Below, one piece after another: positions 62,755 to 64,000 of a stretch of 64,000 nt of DNA. The stretch lies in contig NZ_RYYR01000007.1 of the NCBI RefSeq assembly GCF_003977595.1, positions 1-64,000 of the forward strand. The letters are read 5' to 3'. Within the stretch, counting starts at the first letter, position 1. Every line of letters begins with the position of its first letter. The notes beneath the pieces were generated by a model. It had not been told where the DNA came from and searched no databases. It worked only from the letters and a program-made list of their open reading frames with translations. This stretch comes from Lysinibacillus antri. GTDB taxonomy: Bacteria; Bacillota; Bacilli; Bacillales_A; Planococcaceae. A program made the translations under genes and the position numbers.

Positions 62755-63633
62755 ATGAAGACTAAAGTAAGAAAAGCGGTCATTCCGGCTGCTGGCTTGG
62801 GTACGCGTTTTTTACCTGCAACGAAAGCACAACCAAAAGAAATGTTACCGATTGTGGATAAGCCGACCATTCAATACATCGTGGAGGAAGCTGTCGCCGC
62901 TGGAATCGAGGATATTATTATTATTAGCGGGCGTAATAAGCGTGCCATAGAAGATCATTTTGATAAAACTTATGAGCTTGAAGAACATCTTGCGAAAAAA
63001 GGAAAATGGGCAGAATTAGAAGAAATCCAATCTATCTCGAATTTAGCCAATATCCATTACATTCGTCAAAAAGAAGCAAAGGGATTGGGCGATGCCATTT
63101 ATTGCGCTCATCGATTTATTGGTGATGAACCGTTTGCTGTGTTACTTGGAGATATTATTCTCGATGCGGAAAAACCAGCTTTAGCTCAACTAATAGAACT
63201 GTATGAACAAGAGCGAACTTCTGTGATCGGCGTACAATCTGTTTCAATGGATGTGGTGCATCAATATGGTGTCATTCATCCGATTGGGGAAGTACTTGAT
63301 GGTCAGCCGATTGAGGTAAAAGGCTTTGTGGAAAAACCGAAAGCGGAAGAGGCTCCATCCAATCTATCTATTATGGGTCGCTATGTGCTAACTCCGAATA
63401 TTTTTCATGCACTTAAATCCATTGCTCCGGGTGCAGGTGGTGAAATTCAGTTAACTGATGCGATAGAGTTATTAAACCACTCTGAACGGATTATTGCTTA
63501 TAACGTGAAGGGGCGATTATACGATATTGGGAGTAAAATTGGATACGTGCAGGCGACCATTGATTATGCATTAAAACGGGAAGAGTTAAGGGAAGAATTA
63601 GTAAGTTATATGAAAACGATCATTCATACATAA
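62755..63633 (+). CDS. galU: UTP-glucose-1-phosphate uridylyltransferase
   Basis: The 292-residue protein has the GalU/GtaB signature: [47 protein letters not shown]-like HipA-unrelated segment [33 protein letters not shown] and [14 protein letters not shown]. It makes UDP-glucose for glycolipid anchors and wall polymers. AGAGGTGATG precedes the start; the adjacent GTG one codon earlier is also possible. Confidence 0.95.
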   Translation: MKTKVRKAVIPAAGLGTRFLPATKAQPKEMLPIVDKPTIQYIVEEAVAAGIEDIIIISGRNKRAIEDHFDKTYELEEHLAKKGKWAELEEIQSISNLANIHYIRQKEAKGLGDAIYCAHRFIGDEPFAVLLGDIILDAEKPALAQLIELYEQERTSVIGVQSVSMDVVHQYGVIHPIGEVLDGQPIEVKGFVEKPKAEEAPSNLSIMGRYVLTPNIFHALKSIAPGAGGEIQLTDAIELLNHSERIIAYNVKGRLYDIGSKIGYVQATIDYALKREELREELVSYMKTIIHT

Positions 63634-63654
63634 TTGCTTTAGGAGACGATTACG

Positions 63655-64000
63655 ATGTTGAATTTTGATTATCCAAAACGTATTCAACAGTCTCATATTC
63701 TAGATATTCCTAAATTGGAACACTTGATAGAATGCTCATCGGAACAATTGCTGGAAATCGAGCACGTTGCGGAGGAAATACAGGCATCTGCTGACGTATT
63801 ACTCGTAATTGGTGTTGGAGGTTCTTTTCTTGGTGCTCGCGCGGTAATCGATGCATGCACCCCTTATTTCAACACAAACAATGTAGAAGTGTTATATGCA
63901 GGAAATAATATGAGCGGTGCCTATTTAACTCAACTTTTAACTTATCTTGAATCAAAAGAAGTGTATGTAAATGTAGTATCAAAATCCGGTTCGACCATGG
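63655..64000 (+). CDS. pgi: Glucose-6-phosphate isomerase, N-terminal part (cut by window end)
   Basis: The visible 115 codons contain DVLLVIGVGGSFLGARAVIDA and VNVVSKSGSTM, the substrate-binding parts of phosphoglucose isomerase. The segment before VIGVGGS is about 50 residues, against about 75 in Bacillus subtilis Pgi, so the N-terminus is short or this is a divergent paralogue. AGGAGACGAT precedes the ATG, 21 bp after galU, so both genes probably form one unit. Confidence 0.85.
   Translation, partial: MLNFDYPKRIQQSHILDIPKLEHLIECSSEQLLEIEHVAEEIQASADVLLVIGVGGSFLGARAVIDACTPYFNTNNVEVLYAGNNMSGAYLTQLLTYLESKEVYVNVVSKSGSTM

Overview
The window comes from a low-GC, flagellated, Gram-positive bacterium with an S-layer-type surface. 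The gene order tagO - LCP protein - yvyE - degS - degU - degV - comFA - comFC - yvyF - flgM - flgN - flgK - flgL - yviE - fliW - csrA - hag - flaG - fliD - hpf is the Bacillus arrangement. SLH-domain proteins, a SecA2/SlaP accessory secretion pair and the absence of comFB point to a Planococcaceae member of the Lysinibacillus/Solibacillus kind. This is an inference from family knowledge and synteny; no search was run.

Layout. (1) 1-6.6 kb is accessory DNA. It starts with the end of a large secreted protein made of nearly identical 72-residue repeats. Two paralogous copies of one module follow: a RadC-like JAB protein, a 98/99-residue acidic protein, an intercistronic hairpin, a 25-residue hydrophobic peptide, a 23-26-residue Cys-rich peptide, a terminator-like hairpin and a tyrosine recombinase. 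The recombinase is intact in copy 1 and a broken remnant in copy 2. Extra cargo lies between the copies, including a DUF960-like gene that looks broken. I know of no description of this module. (2) 6.6-25 kb is cell envelope: an LtaS-type synthase, three NlpC/P60 hydrolases (one with SLH domains, one with LysM), an SLH-CAP protein, an S41 protease, two LCP ligases, BrnQ, SlaP-SecA2 and TagO, with a HipA-like kinase pair inserted after TagO. (3) 25-33.5 kb is regulation and competence: yvyE, degSU, a lipoprotein, degV, comFA and comFC. (4) 33.7-40.8 kb is the late flagellar region ending in flagellin, with sigma-D-type promoters before flgM and hag and a CsrA-type hairpin in the hag leader. (5) 40.8-55 kb is a flagellin glycosylation island: a Maf glycosyltransferase, pseudaminic acid genes pseB, pseC, pseF, pseG and pseI, and a tail of decoration genes (formyltransferase-like, AAC(3)-like acyltransferase, DUF4910, two TylF-like methyltransferases, and an FkbH-like HAD protein with an acyl carrier protein and a VOC protein). 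(6) 55.8-64 kb is flaG, a very large fliD with an internal duplication, fliT, fliS, a tandem pair of PilZ proteins, hpf, galU and the start of pgi.

How the parts fit. SecA2/SlaP probably export surface proteins such as the SLH proteins seen here. TagO and the LCP proteins build and attach the wall polymers that hold them. FliW-CsrA control flagellin translation, and the Pse/Maf genes would decorate the flagellin encoded immediately upstream. The FkbH-ACP-methyltransferase genes suggest that the sugar carries a methylated glyceroyl-type group, which is a hypothesis.

Short tandem repeats of 20 or 21 bp fill four intergenic regions. Two of these loci, 17 kb apart and in opposite orientation, belong to the same 20-bp family. 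No tRNA, rRNA, CRISPR array or complete insertion sequence was seen.
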